Assembly: GCA_024228935.1 (NCBI GenBank)
Contig: JAAESX010000343.1
Coordinates: forward strand, 1-64,000
Direction: 5' to 3'
DNA: 64,000 nucleotides
Source: Pseudomonadota bacterium
GTDB taxonomy: Bacteria > Myxococcota_A > UBA796 > CAJQPC01
Numbering within the stretch: position 1 is the first letter of the stretch; the number at the start of each line of letters is the position of its first letter. A program made the position numbers and the translations under genes. The notes beneath the pieces were generated by a model, which saw nothing but the letters and a program-made list of their open reading frames with translations, had not been told where the DNA came from and did not search any database. Shown here in pieces: positions 1 through 7,595 of the stretch.

Positions 1-2
1 AG

Positions 3-245
3 TACTCGGGGCAGGTCAAGTACTGCTACGAGTCCGAGCTGAAGAACAAGCCCTCGCTCGCAGGTCGCGTCGAGGTGAGCTTCACCGTGACCGACGGTCG
101 CGTCGTGAGCTCGAGCGTCTTCGGCAACACGACGGGCAGCGACTCCCTCGGAAAGTGCATCGCGGGCAAGGTCCGCAGCTGGCGGTTCGACGGGGGGACG
201 TCGGCCGACATCATCTACCCGTTCATCCTGACGCCCTCGAACTGA
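3..245 (+). CDS. AgmX/PglI-type C-terminal domain protein (3' fragment)
   Basis: Only the last 80 residues are present; the frame is open from the window edge and ends with TGA at 243-245. The fragment shows the pattern of the AgmX/PglI C-terminal domain: an early Cys (KYCYESEL), a strand block with 'GRVEVSFTVTDGRV', a second Cys (KCIAGK) and the closing 'VRSWRF'. The domain is TonB-like and common in Myxococcota, where AgmX is tied to gliding and envelope machinery; the role here is unknown. The same domain type recurs in the lipoprotein at 45761-46291. The N-terminal part lies outside the window, so signal peptide and overall architecture cannot be judged. Confidence 0.75.
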   Translation, partial: YSGQVKYCYESELKNKPSLAGRVEVSFTVTDGRVVSSSVFGNTTGSDSLGKCIAGKVRSWRFDGGTSADIIYPFILTPSN

Positions 246-279
246 GCGTCAGGTCCGTCCGGGACCCGGGCCGCCGTCA

Positions 280-299
280 TCAGGTTGATATCGACCTGA
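280..299. promoter_or_regulatory. 20-bp near-perfect palindrome upstream of 407
   Basis: The sequence TCAGGTTGATATCGACCTGA reads the same on both strands except for one mismatched pair. It sits about 108 bases before the GTG start at 407 in the only non-coding gap there (246-406). It has the size and symmetry of an operator for a dimeric regulator. No good -35/-10 pair could be placed beside it, so its role is inference. Confidence 0.35.
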
Positions 300-406
300 A
301 CTCGGCGGCCTCGTTGCGGGTGGGATAGACTTCAGCAGCCGTGTGTAGCGGCAGTAGCGCGGTTGGTGATGGACGCGTGCCCAACTGGTAGTTCGAAGGA
401 GACACC

Positions 407-958
407 GTGAGTTCCTGGAAGCACGTCATGGCCCTCGGCGCGGCGCTTGCCGTCGGCGGCCTGGCCACCCCTGCGTTCGCGCAGGACACGACCGGCACGC
501 TCGAGCAGGGCGGCACCACCGACTCGGAGAAGATCCGATTCGCGAATGATGCCGTTGCCGAGATCGACGAGACGGTGAGCTACCTCTCTTCGATGTACGA
601 GTCCGCGAAGAGCAAGGAAGACCCGGCTCTCGTGAGCTGCGTCTACAAGAAGTACAACGCCACCGTCAGCCTGCAGGGCGTCGTCGCTTCGTCGTCGGCC
701 ACGATGCAGGAAGCGATGGCTGCCGGAGAGGACGGCCGCGCCGACCTCGAGTTCCGGAAGATCGGCGTCGCGCTGACCAAGGCCCAGCAGTTCAAGGCCG
801 AGGCCGACGCCTGCTCGGGCGAGCAGGGCGTTGCTCCTGGCGTCACCGAGATCGAGGTCACCAACGATGGCCTTGGCGATGGCAGTGACACCGAAGAGAT
901 CGAGAGCGGCAACGAGGGCATCGGCGACGAGCCCCCCGGGAGCTCTCCTTTCGAGTAA
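407..958 (+). CDS. Small secreted protein of unknown function
   Basis: 183 residues with a GTG start at 407 and a purine-rich ribosome site (GAAGGA, 395-400) six bases upstream. Residues 1-26 form a signal peptide ending in 'TPAFA' before 'QDT', so the product is exported. The middle (about 45-140) is predicted helical and contains two Cys (in 'LVSCVYKK' and 'ADACSGEQ') that could form a disulfide. The tail is acidic, Gly/Asp/Glu rich and probably disordered. No family recognised. The beta-barrel gene at 1088 follows on the same strand, so a shared transcript is likely. A 15-base tandem repeat carrying the stop codon begins at the very end of the gene. Confidence 0.75.
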   Translation: MSSWKHVMALGAALAVGGLATPAFAQDTTGTLEQGGTTDSEKIRFANDAVAEIDETVSYLSSMYESAKSKEDPALVSCVYKKYNATVSLQGVVASSSATMQEAMAAGEDGRADLEFRKIGVALTKAQQFKAEADACSGEQGVAPGVTEIEVTNDGLGDGSDTEEIESGNEGIGDEPPGSSPFE

Positions 959-991
959 GGGCTTTCGAGTAGAGGGCTTTCGAGTAGAAGG
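948..991 (+). repeat. Triplicated 14-15 bp tandem repeat spanning the stop codon
   Basis: Three copies of CTTTCGAGTA(A/G)(A)GG at 948-961, 962-976 and 977-991. The first copy includes the TAA stop (956-958) of the 407 gene; the next two copies carry TAG. This looks like slippage duplication of the gene's 3' end. Confidence 0.85.
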
Positions 992-1034
992 CGCCTTGCC
1001 CGGTCATCACGAACGGGTGAGTAGCGCAACTCAG

Positions 1035-1051
1035 CAGCGGGATCCCCGCTG
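1035..1051. other. Hairpin before the beta-barrel gene
   Basis: CAGCGGG-ATC-CCCGCTG is a perfect 7-bp stem with a 3-base loop, 37 bases before the ATG at 1088. No T-run follows, so it is a processing or attenuation structure rather than a clear terminator. Function unproven. Confidence 0.4.
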
Positions 1052-1087
1052 AGGCATACTGGACGCGCCCTGGAACGGGCTGACTTG

Positions 1088-2470
1088 ATGCAGAGGCGGA
1101 ACAGGATGACAGCAGTCGGCAAGGTGGCAGGAGGCTCTCTCTCTGTCATCGCGGTCCTGCTCGCGGCTCCGGCGTACGCCGCGCCCGGGGACCACGTCCA
1201 GGTGGGGCGCGCGACGCTGTCGCCGTCGATCGACTTGGGGACGGAGTTCAGGAGCAACCTGTACCTGGACGAAGACTCTGACGAGGCCATCTCCGGCGCT
1301 GCGCTCATCGTGCAGCCGGAGATCGCTGTCGTCATGAAGACGAACGAGGTCATCCTCGACCTCGGTGCCCGCTACGGGATCAAGAAGTACTACTGGACGG
1401 CGGCGGACGGGAACCCCGACTACGACCGCAGCAACCTCGACCGCTACAACGACATCGCTTCGCACCTCGACGTGCACGCGCTGCCGAACAGCATCGTGGG
1501 CTTCAAGCTCGGGACGGTGTTCGACGTCGACAACCGTCCGACCGAGTCGAAGTGGGCCGACAAGGCCATCATCTCGCACGTCACGAGTGACTCGCGCGCC
1601 GCCCTGGCCGTCCAGCCCGGCAACGCGTTCAGCTTCACCGCCGGTGGTCACTTCCTGTACGACTTCTACAGCGGGAACCCGGACGCCAGCTTCAACAGCA
1701 GCGCGCGCCTGAACAGCCGGACCGCGTACGGTCCCGAGGCCCAGGTCAACTGGCGCTTCTTCCCGCGCACGGCGCTGCTGCTCGACTTCAACATGGACTG
1801 GTTCGACTGGTCCGAGAACGCGGTGAACGCGGTCGGCGGTCAGGGCGCCGAGGATCTCGGTGACCGGCTCGGGCTGCCTGACGGCCGCGAGTGGCGGCTC
1901 TCGGCCGGACTCCAGGGTCGCGTGAGCCACACCCTCGTGATCAATGCGATGGCTGGCTACGGACAGGTCGACTACGACGAGCAGAGCGTGCTCGATCGGG
2001 CCGCCGCCCTTGCTGCGCAGGGGGCCCGCGGTGCCGAGGAGATCAACGTCGGCGAAGGCTGGGCCACAGACCTCAAGGGTCTCGATGGACTGCTCATCAC
2101 GACGCGCGCGACCTGGACGCCTCTGACCGGCCAGAGCCTCAGCCTCGGCTACCAGAAGGACTTCCAGGACTCCTGGTTCACGAACTACGTCGCCTACCAC
2201 TACGGCTTCCTCCGGTACAACGGCCTGATGGCCAGCCGGTTCGGCCTGACGCTCGAGGGCGGTCTCCGCTACGAGCAGTACGTCGGTGAGCTCACCCGCA
2301 ACGACATGTTCATCCGCACCCGCGGTGGCGTGGCGTACAACGCGGCGGACTGGATGGACCTGTCCCTGAACGCCGCCTGGCGTCGTCGGGTCTCCGCGGA
2401 CGTGAACCCGGTGCCGAGCATCGAGTTCGACGATGTCGCCGCGTCCTTCTTGGTGACCCTGAAGTACTGA
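1088..2470 (+). CDS. Outer-membrane beta-barrel protein
   Basis: 460 residues from ATG 1088. A later ATG at 1106 with a purine-rich stretch in front is an alternative, and an upstream TTG at 1085 is unlikely. A charged n-region (QRRNR) and hydrophobic core end in 'APAYA', a typical signal peptide. The rest alternates polar and hydrophobic residues with many aromatic-girdle residues and ends in a short strand 'ASFLVTLKY', as in outer-membrane barrels assembled by BAM. The pattern resembles the 'outer membrane beta-barrel' proteins found beside exopolysaccharide genes, but the family call is tentative. Neighbours are a small exported protein upstream and galE, convergent, downstream. No substrate can be inferred. 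Confidence 0.75.
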   Translation: MQRRNRMTAVGKVAGGSLSVIAVLLAAPAYAAPGDHVQVGRATLSPSIDLGTEFRSNLYLDEDSDEAISGAALIVQPEIAVVMKTNEVILDLGARYGIKKYYWTAADGNPDYDRSNLDRYNDIASHLDVHALPNSIVGFKLGTVFDVDNRPTESKWADKAIISHVTSDSRAALAVQPGNAFSFTAGGHFLYDFYSGNPDASFNSSARLNSRTAYGPEAQVNWRFFPRTALLLDFNMDWFDWSENAVNAVGGQGAEDLGDRLGLPDGREWRLSAGLQGRVSHTLVINAMAGYGQVDYDEQSVLDRAAALAAQGARGAEEINVGEGWATDLKGLDGLLITTRATWTPLTGQSLSLGYQKDFQDSWFTNYVAYHYGFLRYNGLMASRFGLTLEGGLRYEQYVGELTRNDMFIRTRGGVAYNAADWMDLSLNAAWRRRVSADVNPVPSIEFDDVAASFLVTLKY

Positions 2471-2479
2471 CCTGACTTC

Positions 2480-2517
2480 GGTCAGGGCTGTCCTCGGTCA
2501 GGGCTGTCCTCGGTCAG
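2480..2517 (-). repeat. 16-bp tandem repeat carrying the galE stop codon
   Basis: GGTCAGGGCTGTCCTC occurs at 2480-2495 and 2496-2511, followed by a partial third copy (GGTCAG). Each copy holds TCA, a TGA stop on the minus strand: the true galE stop (2514-2516), then copies at 2498 and 2482. Because the unit is 16 bp, the three stops fall in all three frames. Confidence 0.85.
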
Positions 2518-3473
2518 AAGCGACGGGCCTGTGCCCAACGCCAGGCGTCCTCGACGACCGCGTCGATGGCGGTGTGCTGCGCTCGCCAGCCCAGATCGTG
2601 CTCTGCGCGGTCGACACGGGCCCAGACGGCCGCCGGGTCGCCTGTGCGGCGCGGGGCGTCCTCGTAGGGCACTGCGCGGCCCGTGACGCGCTCGACGGCG
2701 TGGATGAGCTCGAGCACGGACGTGCCGCGGCCGGTGCCCAGGTTCCAGGCTCCACCCGGGTGACCGCCCAGGAGCATGTCCAGCGCCCGCAGATGGGCGC
2801 GGGCCAGGTCCTGGACGTGGATGTAGTCGCGGACGCAGGTCCCATCGGGGGTGGGGTAGTCCCGGCCGAACAGCTTCAGCGGCGGGCGTCGGCCCATCAC
2901 CGCGTCCAACGCGAGCGGGATGAGGTGGGTCTCTGGGTCGTGCGATTCGCCCAGGCTGCCGTCCGGGTGGGCGCCCGCGGCGTTGAAGTACCGGAGGCAG
3001 GCCGAGGGGACGTCCGCCCCGGCCAGGACCTGTTCCGCGGCCCACTTGCTCTCGCCGTAAGGAGACTCGGGCGCCTTCGGGGCGTCCTCGTCGACCGGCG
3101 TCGTCTTCGGCGTGCCGTAGATGGAACAGCTGGACGAGAAGACGAACGCACGCACGCCCGTCCCGGCTGCACAACGGGCCAGGAGCTCGGTGCCGCGCAC
3201 GTTCACGTCCGCGTAGAGCGCCGGGCTCGAGACGGACTCGCCGACCAGCGCCTTGGCGGCGAAGTGGATGACGCCGTCGAAGCCGCGAGCCAGGGTCTTG
3301 CGGACCACGACCTCGTCCCGGATGTCGCCGACGACGAGCTCGCAGGCGACCGACTCGGCGTGACCGGTCGACAGATCGTCGAGGACGACGACATCGTCGC
3401 CTCGCTCCAGGAGCATCCGGCTGCAATGAGAGCCGATGTACCCCGCGCCGCCAGTGACCAGGATGCGTGCCAC
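2514..3473 (-). CDS. galE: UDP-glucose 4-epimerase
   Basis: Interconverts UDP-glucose and UDP-galactose in the cytoplasm, feeding LPS and exopolysaccharide synthesis. It has 319 residues, near the usual length for the extended-SDR family. The NAD-binding motif GGAGYIGSH (residues 8-16) starts directly after the chosen GTG start at 3473; the open frame continues upstream only as antisense of ftsK. The active-site pattern is present: SSSCSIYG, then Tyr139-x3-Lys143 (SPYGESK). It is transcribed away from ftsK and converges on the beta-barrel gene. A TTGACA hexamer lies upstream at 3503-3508 but without a convincing -10. Other UDP-sugar epimerases share this fold, so substrate range is inferred. 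Confidence 0.93.
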   Translation of the reverse strand: MARILVTGGAGYIGSHCSRMLLERGDDVVVLDDLSTGHAESVACELVVGDIRDEVVVRKTLARGFDGVIHFAAKALVGESVSSPALYADVNVRGTELLARCAAGTGVRAFVFSSSCSIYGTPKTTPVDEDAPKAPESPYGESKWAAEQVLAGADVPSACLRYFNAAGAHPDGSLGESHDPETHLIPLALDAVMGRRPPLKLFGRDYPTPDGTCVRDYIHVQDLARAHLRALDMLLGGHPGGAWNLGTGRGTSVLELIHAVERVTGRAVPYEDAPRRTGDPAAVWARVDRAEHDLGWRAQHTAIDAVVEDAWRWAQARRF

Positions 3474-3544
3474 GCCGTCAACCTCACGCTGCGAGTGTGC
3501 TCTGTCAAACACACTGATATTGAGGTGGAACTCGAAGTGGGGGG

Positions 3545-3573
3545 ATGACGTGTCAAGAGAAATCCGGTAGGAT
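3545..3573 (+). promoter_or_regulatory. Candidate promoter for ftsK
   Basis: ATGACG (3545-3550) and TAGGAT (3568-3573) are spaced 17 bp, each matching four of six sigma70 consensus positions. It would place transcription start just before or within the hairpin at 3577-3594. Confidence 0.3.
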
Positions 3574-3576
3574 CCA

Positions 3577-3594
3577 CAGGCGGCGATCCGCCTG
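3577..3594. other. Perfect hairpin in the ftsK leader
   Basis: CAGGCGG-CGAT-CCGCCTG, a 7-bp stem with a tetraloop, 24 bases upstream of the ftsK GTG. It may be a leader structure or an operator. Confidence 0.4.
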
Positions 3595-3617
3595 CCGCTG
3601 CTGTCTGGGAGCTGTCT

Positions 3618-6600
3618 GTGGCGCGCACGAGTCCTGCGAAGAAGAAGACGACCACCCGAAAGACCTCGCGCAAGGCGGCGCCGAAGAAGACCTCTTCGGG
3701 ACGCACCCGTACGCGCGCGAAGGCCTCGCCGGCCGCTCCCCAGCCCTCGAACCGACGCAACGTCGGCTACCTCTCCGCGCTCGCGACGTGCGCCTTCACC
3801 ATCCTCTCGCTTGCGAGCTACTCGGCGACGGACCCTGCCTTCTCGCGCCGCTCGTCGGTCGAGGAAGTGGCCAACTGGTGTGGTCGCTGGGGCGCGCTCC
3901 TGGCTGACCTGCTCTACCAGACGCTGGGCTGGTCCTCGTGGGCCGTCCTGCTGTTCACCGTGTGGCTCGGGCTCCGATTCGCTCGCCGCGGGCAGCCGAC
4001 CTGGGGCCGGCTGGCTGCCGGTGTCTTCGGCACCTGGTGGTCCGCCACCCTCATCGCGCTGCTCTTCTACCCGAGCGCTGGCGGCGACTTCCCTGCGGGA
4101 GGCGTCCTGGGTGACCTGTCCGCCTCCTGGCTGCTCGCCCACGTCGGCACCGTCGGAAGCTACGTCATCGCGATGGTCCTGCTGCTGTCGGCGGCCACGG
4201 TGTTCTTCGGCATCAACTGGGAGGCCCTCGCTGGGCGCGGCGTCGACGCGGTCGAGGGCTCCACGCCCAAGCTTCGGGATGGCCTCGTGAGCGGGGGACA
4301 GGGCGCCTGGTCCGGTGTCCGCTCCGGCACCGAGCGGCTCAAGGCCTGGTGGGCCGAGCGCCGCGCGACCCCCGAGTGGGACGAGGAGGGCCTGCTCGAG
4401 GAGTCCCTCGACATGGAGCCCGAGCTGGGCCCGGAGTCCATCTACGACGAGCCAGAGCCGTCGATGGCGCGCGCTCCCGAGCCGGTCATCGAGCCGGTCA
4501 TCGAGCGCCCGAACTCACCTGTGCCGACAGCCGACGAGCCCGTCGACATCTCCCCGCCCGCCCCGCGCGAGCGCCGCAAGACCCATGCACCCGGCCTGGG
4601 CATCCGCATCGACTCGCGCGAGCCCGAGGTCGGTGTCGGCGGCATCTCCGGCGTCCACTTCGAGGCCCCGACGGTCTCCGGTGAGTCCGTCGAGCCCACG
4701 CAGGTCCAGCGTCGGGAGCTGGTTGAGGTCGAATACGACCCGACCGAGGCCGAGGCATCCCAGGTGGCCACTCCCCGGCAGCCCCCCGCAGCCCGCACCC
4801 CGCTGCCGAGCCAGCTCGGGCGAGGCCGGGACTCCGAGTACGACGTGGCGCTCGCTCGCCCCTCGCAGGGCCAGCGCGACACGTCCGCTCCGTACATGTC
4901 CGAGGCCCCCATGGGCGACGGCAGCGTCTACCACGAGCCCGGTACCCGGGCGTCCGGCTTCGACGTGGTCGAGCCGATGTTCGTTCGTCCGTCGGTGCAC
5001 GACGAGCCGCTGCCGAGCGTGCACGACGAGCTGCCTGCGCCCGCCGAGCCGAGCATCATCCACGCCCCCCGCACGTCGGTCGTCGAGCCCGCTGCCGCCG
5101 CGGTCGTCGAGGAGGTCGTCGAGGCCGCCCCGCCGCGCCCTGCCGACAACGACCGTCCCGAGCGTCGGGTCATCACGCCGGACGTCGAGCCCCGCATCCG
5201 CCCCGGCCACCTGGTCTCCGGGGGAGGCGAGGACGTCGACCTCATCGTCCGCCCGAGCGAGCCCGACATCAGCTGGGAGCTCCCGCCCATCTCGCTCCTC
5301 GACACGCACGACAAGAGCGTCGGTCGCCTGGACGAGGACGCCCTGAAGGACATGGCGGCCGCGCTGGTCCAGAAGCTCGCCGACTTCAACGTGCGCGGCG
5401 AGGTCACGGCCATCCGTCCCGGTCCCGTGATCACCATCTTCGAGTACCTGCCGGCCCCCGGCATCAAGGTCTCCCGCATCGCCAACCTGACGGACGACAT
5501 CGCGATGGCGATGCGTGCGCTGCGGGTGCGCATCGTCGCCCCCATCCCGGGCAAGGGCGTCGTCGGCATCGAGATCCCGAACAAGTCGCGTCAGACGGTC
5601 TGGTACCGCGACATGATGATCAGCAAGGAGTTTCGGAAGGACGACCACCAGCTGCCCATGTGCATCGGCAAGACGACCGAGGGCCGGCCCTACGTCGCGG
5701 ACCTCGCGAAGATGCCCCACCTCCTGGTAGGCGGCACCACCGGCTCCGGAAAGAGCGTCGGCATCAACGCGATGCTGTGCTCGATGCTCTACATGCGGAC
5801 GCCCGAGGAGCTCCGCATGATCCTCGTCGACCCGAAGATGCTGGAGTTCGAGCTCTACAACGACATCCCGCACCTGCTGCACCCGGTCGTCACCGAGCCC
5901 AAGCTCGCCGCCGCCGCGCTCAAGTGGGCCTGCGACGAGATGGACACCCGCTACCGGATGCTCGCGCGCTGGGGAACGCGGAACATCATCAGCTACAACA
6001 AGAAGGTCGAGAAGGAGCTGGCGGACTGGACCCCGAAGAAGGCCCGTCGCTACGCCCCGCGCAAGCACCCCGAGGGCCAGCCGCTCCCGACCCCGAAGAA
6101 GCTCCCGTACATCGTCGTCGTCATCGACGAGCTCGCCGACCTGATGATGGTGGCCAGCAAGGACGTCGAGGAGAGCATCGTGCGCCTGGCCCAGAAGGCG
6201 CGTGCCTGCGGCATCCACCTCATCGTCGCGACCCAGCGTCCGAGCGTCGACGTCATCACCGGCCTCATCAAGGCGAACATGCCGACGCGCATCGCCTTCC
6301 AGGTCCGCAGCAAGACGGACGGCCGCACCATCCTCGACCAGAACGGCGCCGAGACGCTGCTCGGCAAGGGCGACATGCTGGTGTTGCCCCCGGGTGTGTC
6401 CGCGCTCATGCGCTGCCACGGACCGTTCGTGGCCGACGAGGAGGTCTCCCGCATCACCGACTTCTGGCGTGACCAGGGCGAGCCCAGCTACGACGCGCAG
6501 ATCCGGGTCGAGGACGACTCGGGCATCGGTGGCGTCGGCGAGGACGAGTACGACGAGAACTACGACATCGCCGTCCAGATCGTGACCGAGGCCGGCAAGG

Positions 6601-6746
6601 CCAGCACCTCGATGATCCAGCGTCGCCTGAAGATCGGCTACAACCGCGCCGCGCGCATCATCGAGATGATGGAGCGGGAAGGCGTGGTCGGTCCCGCGGA
6701 CGGTGCTCGTCCTCGCAAGGTGCTCGTCGGCCACATGGAGGCCTGA
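3618..6746 (+). CDS. ftsK: FtsK/SpoIIIE DNA translocase
   Basis: Hexameric double-stranded DNA pump that clears chromosome termini through the septum. The 1042 residues start at GTG 3618. An Ala/Lys/Arg/Thr-rich tail (about 1-45) precedes several membrane segments (about 50-200). A long Pro/Glu/Arg-rich linker (about 230-560) follows, then the alpha/beta motor with Walker A GGTTGSGKS (705-713), 'ILVDPK' and the Walker B region 'VVVIDELADL'. The C-terminal gamma winged helix ('IVTEAGKASTSMIQRRLKIG') normally reads polar KOPS sites. All domains needed for function are visible. galE is divergent; a candidate promoter and hairpin lie upstream. Confidence 0.95.
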   Translation: MARTSPAKKKTTTRKTSRKAAPKKTSSGRTRTRAKASPAAPQPSNRRNVGYLSALATCAFTILSLASYSATDPAFSRRSSVEEVANWCGRWGALLADLLYQTLGWSSWAVLLFTVWLGLRFARRGQPTWGRLAAGVFGTWWSATLIALLFYPSAGGDFPAGGVLGDLSASWLLAHVGTVGSYVIAMVLLLSAATVFFGINWEALAGRGVDAVEGSTPKLRDGLVSGGQGAWSGVRSGTERLKAWWAERRATPEWDEEGLLEESLDMEPELGPESIYDEPEPSMARAPEPVIEPVIERPNSPVPTADEPVDISPPAPRERRKTHAPGLGIRIDSREPEVGVGGISGVHFEAPTVSGESVEPTQVQRRELVEVEYDPTEAEASQVATPRQPPAARTPLPSQLGRGRDSEYDVALARPSQGQRDTSAPYMSEAPMGDGSVYHEPGTRASGFDVVEPMFVRPSVHDEPLPSVHDELPAPAEPSIIHAPRTSVVEPAAAAVVEEVVEAAPPRPADNDRPERRVITPDVEPRIRPGHLVSGGGEDVDLIVRPSEPDISWELPPISLLDTHDKSVGRLDEDALKDMAAALVQKLADFNVRGEVTAIRPGPVITIFEYLPAPGIKVSRIANLTDDIAMAMRALRVRIVAPIPGKGVVGIEIPNKSRQTVWYRDMMISKEFRKDDHQLPMCIGKTTEGRPYVADLAKMPHLLVGGTTGSGKSVGINAMLCSMLYMRTPEELRMILVDPKMLEFELYNDIPHLLHPVVTEPKLAAAALKWACDEMDTRYRMLARWGTRNIISYNKKVEKELADWTPKKARRYAPRKHPEGQPLPTPKKLPYIVVVIDELADLMMVASKDVEESIVRLAQKARACGIHLIVATQRPSVDVITGLIKANMPTRIAFQVRSKTDGRTILDQNGAETLLGKGDMLVLPPGVSALMRCHGPFVADEEVSRITDFWRDQGEPSYDAQIRVEDDSGIGGVGEDEYDENYDIAVQIVTEAGKASTSMIQRRLKIGYNRAARIIEMMEREGVVGPADGARPRKVLVGHMEA

Positions 6747-6755
6747 GAAGGAGGT

Positions 6756-6779
6756 CGGCTCACGAGCCGGTTTGAATTC
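6756..6779 (+). terminator. Possible terminator after ftsK
   Basis: Stem CGGCT-CACG-AGCCG (6756-6769) ten bases after the ftsK stop, followed by the mildly T-rich GTTTGAATT. The tract is short, so intrinsic termination is only plausible. Confidence 0.4.
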
Positions 6780-6866
6780 CAGGTGTCCGCGGTGTCAACG
6801 AATGTCCCGGGTCTGAATCCAGGCGCGTCTGCCGCGTTCCTGTACCTGACTCCCTGAAGGACACCC

Positions 6867-7595
6867 ATGGTTGATTCCACCCCCAACGCGCGCTACGAGA
6901 GCCGGTCCACGCACCGGGGCTCCCCCATGATCCGGCTCTTCGCATCCCTGCTCATCGCCGCTGGCCTGATGGTCTCGTGGCCCTCGTGGGCTCAGGACGA
7001 CGTCACCGTCGAGCAGGTCGTGACCGGCATCGAGTCGACGTACGGAGACGTCCAGTCGCTGCGCGCCGACTTCGTCCAGGTCAACCGCTCGGCCGTGGGC
7101 GAGACCAAGATCAAGGGCCGCGTCGAGATGGCCCGCCCGCGGCTCATGAAGTGGGACTCCACCAAGAGCCCTCAGGGCACGATGTTCGTGACCGACGGCT
7201 CCAAGATGTGGATCTACACGCCGTCGGACAAGACCGTGCTCGTCTACAACGACGTCTCCGCGGCTGGTGGCGCCGTGCCGCTCGACCTCCTCGACTCGCT
7301 CGAGAAGCTCGATGAGCACTTCGTCGTCGAGCTCCGCGACGCGAACGGTGGCAAGGACAAGAAGTCCCTCGACGTGAAGCTCACGCCGAAGACCGAAGGC
7401 GGCAACTACAAGGAGATCCGTCTCCTGCTGACCAAGAAGAACTACCAGCTCAAGCAGTTCACGCTGGTCGACCAGTTCGGCACCGAGACCGAGTTCAGCT
7501 TCACGCAGGTCAAGCTGAACCCCGAGATGGACGCCAGCGAGTTCGTCTTCACGCCTCCGGCGGGCGTCGAGACCATCGTGGCTGACGGCATCTGA
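6867..7595 (+). CDS. lolA: Outer-membrane lipoprotein carrier protein LolA
   Basis: Periplasmic chaperone that takes lipoproteins from LolCDE and ferries them to the outer membrane. It has 242 residues; ATG 6867 has a GAAGGA site (6856-6861) at good spacing. A second ATG at 6927 would give a shorter, standard signal peptide (MIRLFASL...WPSWAQ), so the first 20 residues are an unusual extension or a mis-start. The family's half-barrel pattern is visible: 'SLRADFVQVN', 'GRVEMARPRLMKWD', 'FVTDGSKMWIY', 'DKTVLVY'. The stop overlaps the rimO start (TGATG), implying translational coupling. The high load of lipoproteins in this window fits a need for Lol transport. Confidence 0.9.
   Translation: MVDSTPNARYESRSTHRGSPMIRLFASLLIAAGLMVSWPSWAQDDVTVEQVVTGIESTYGDVQSLRADFVQVNRSAVGETKIKGRVEMARPRLMKWDSTKSPQGTMFVTDGSKMWIYTPSDKTVLVYNDVSAAGGAVPLDLLDSLEKLDEHFVVELRDANGGKDKKSLDVKLTPKTEGGNYKEIRLLLTKKNYQLKQFTLVDQFGTETEFSFTQVKLNPEMDASEFVFTPPAGVETIVADGI

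Noticed and set aside
3503..3508. TTGACA on the minus strand as galE promoter
   Set aside because: A good -35, but no acceptable -10 at 15-19 bp; left out as a feature.
4515..6734. A 739-codon minus-strand frame opposite ftsK
   Set aside because: Low-complexity Arg/Asp/Val/Leu composition and no homology features; it mirrors ftsK codons.
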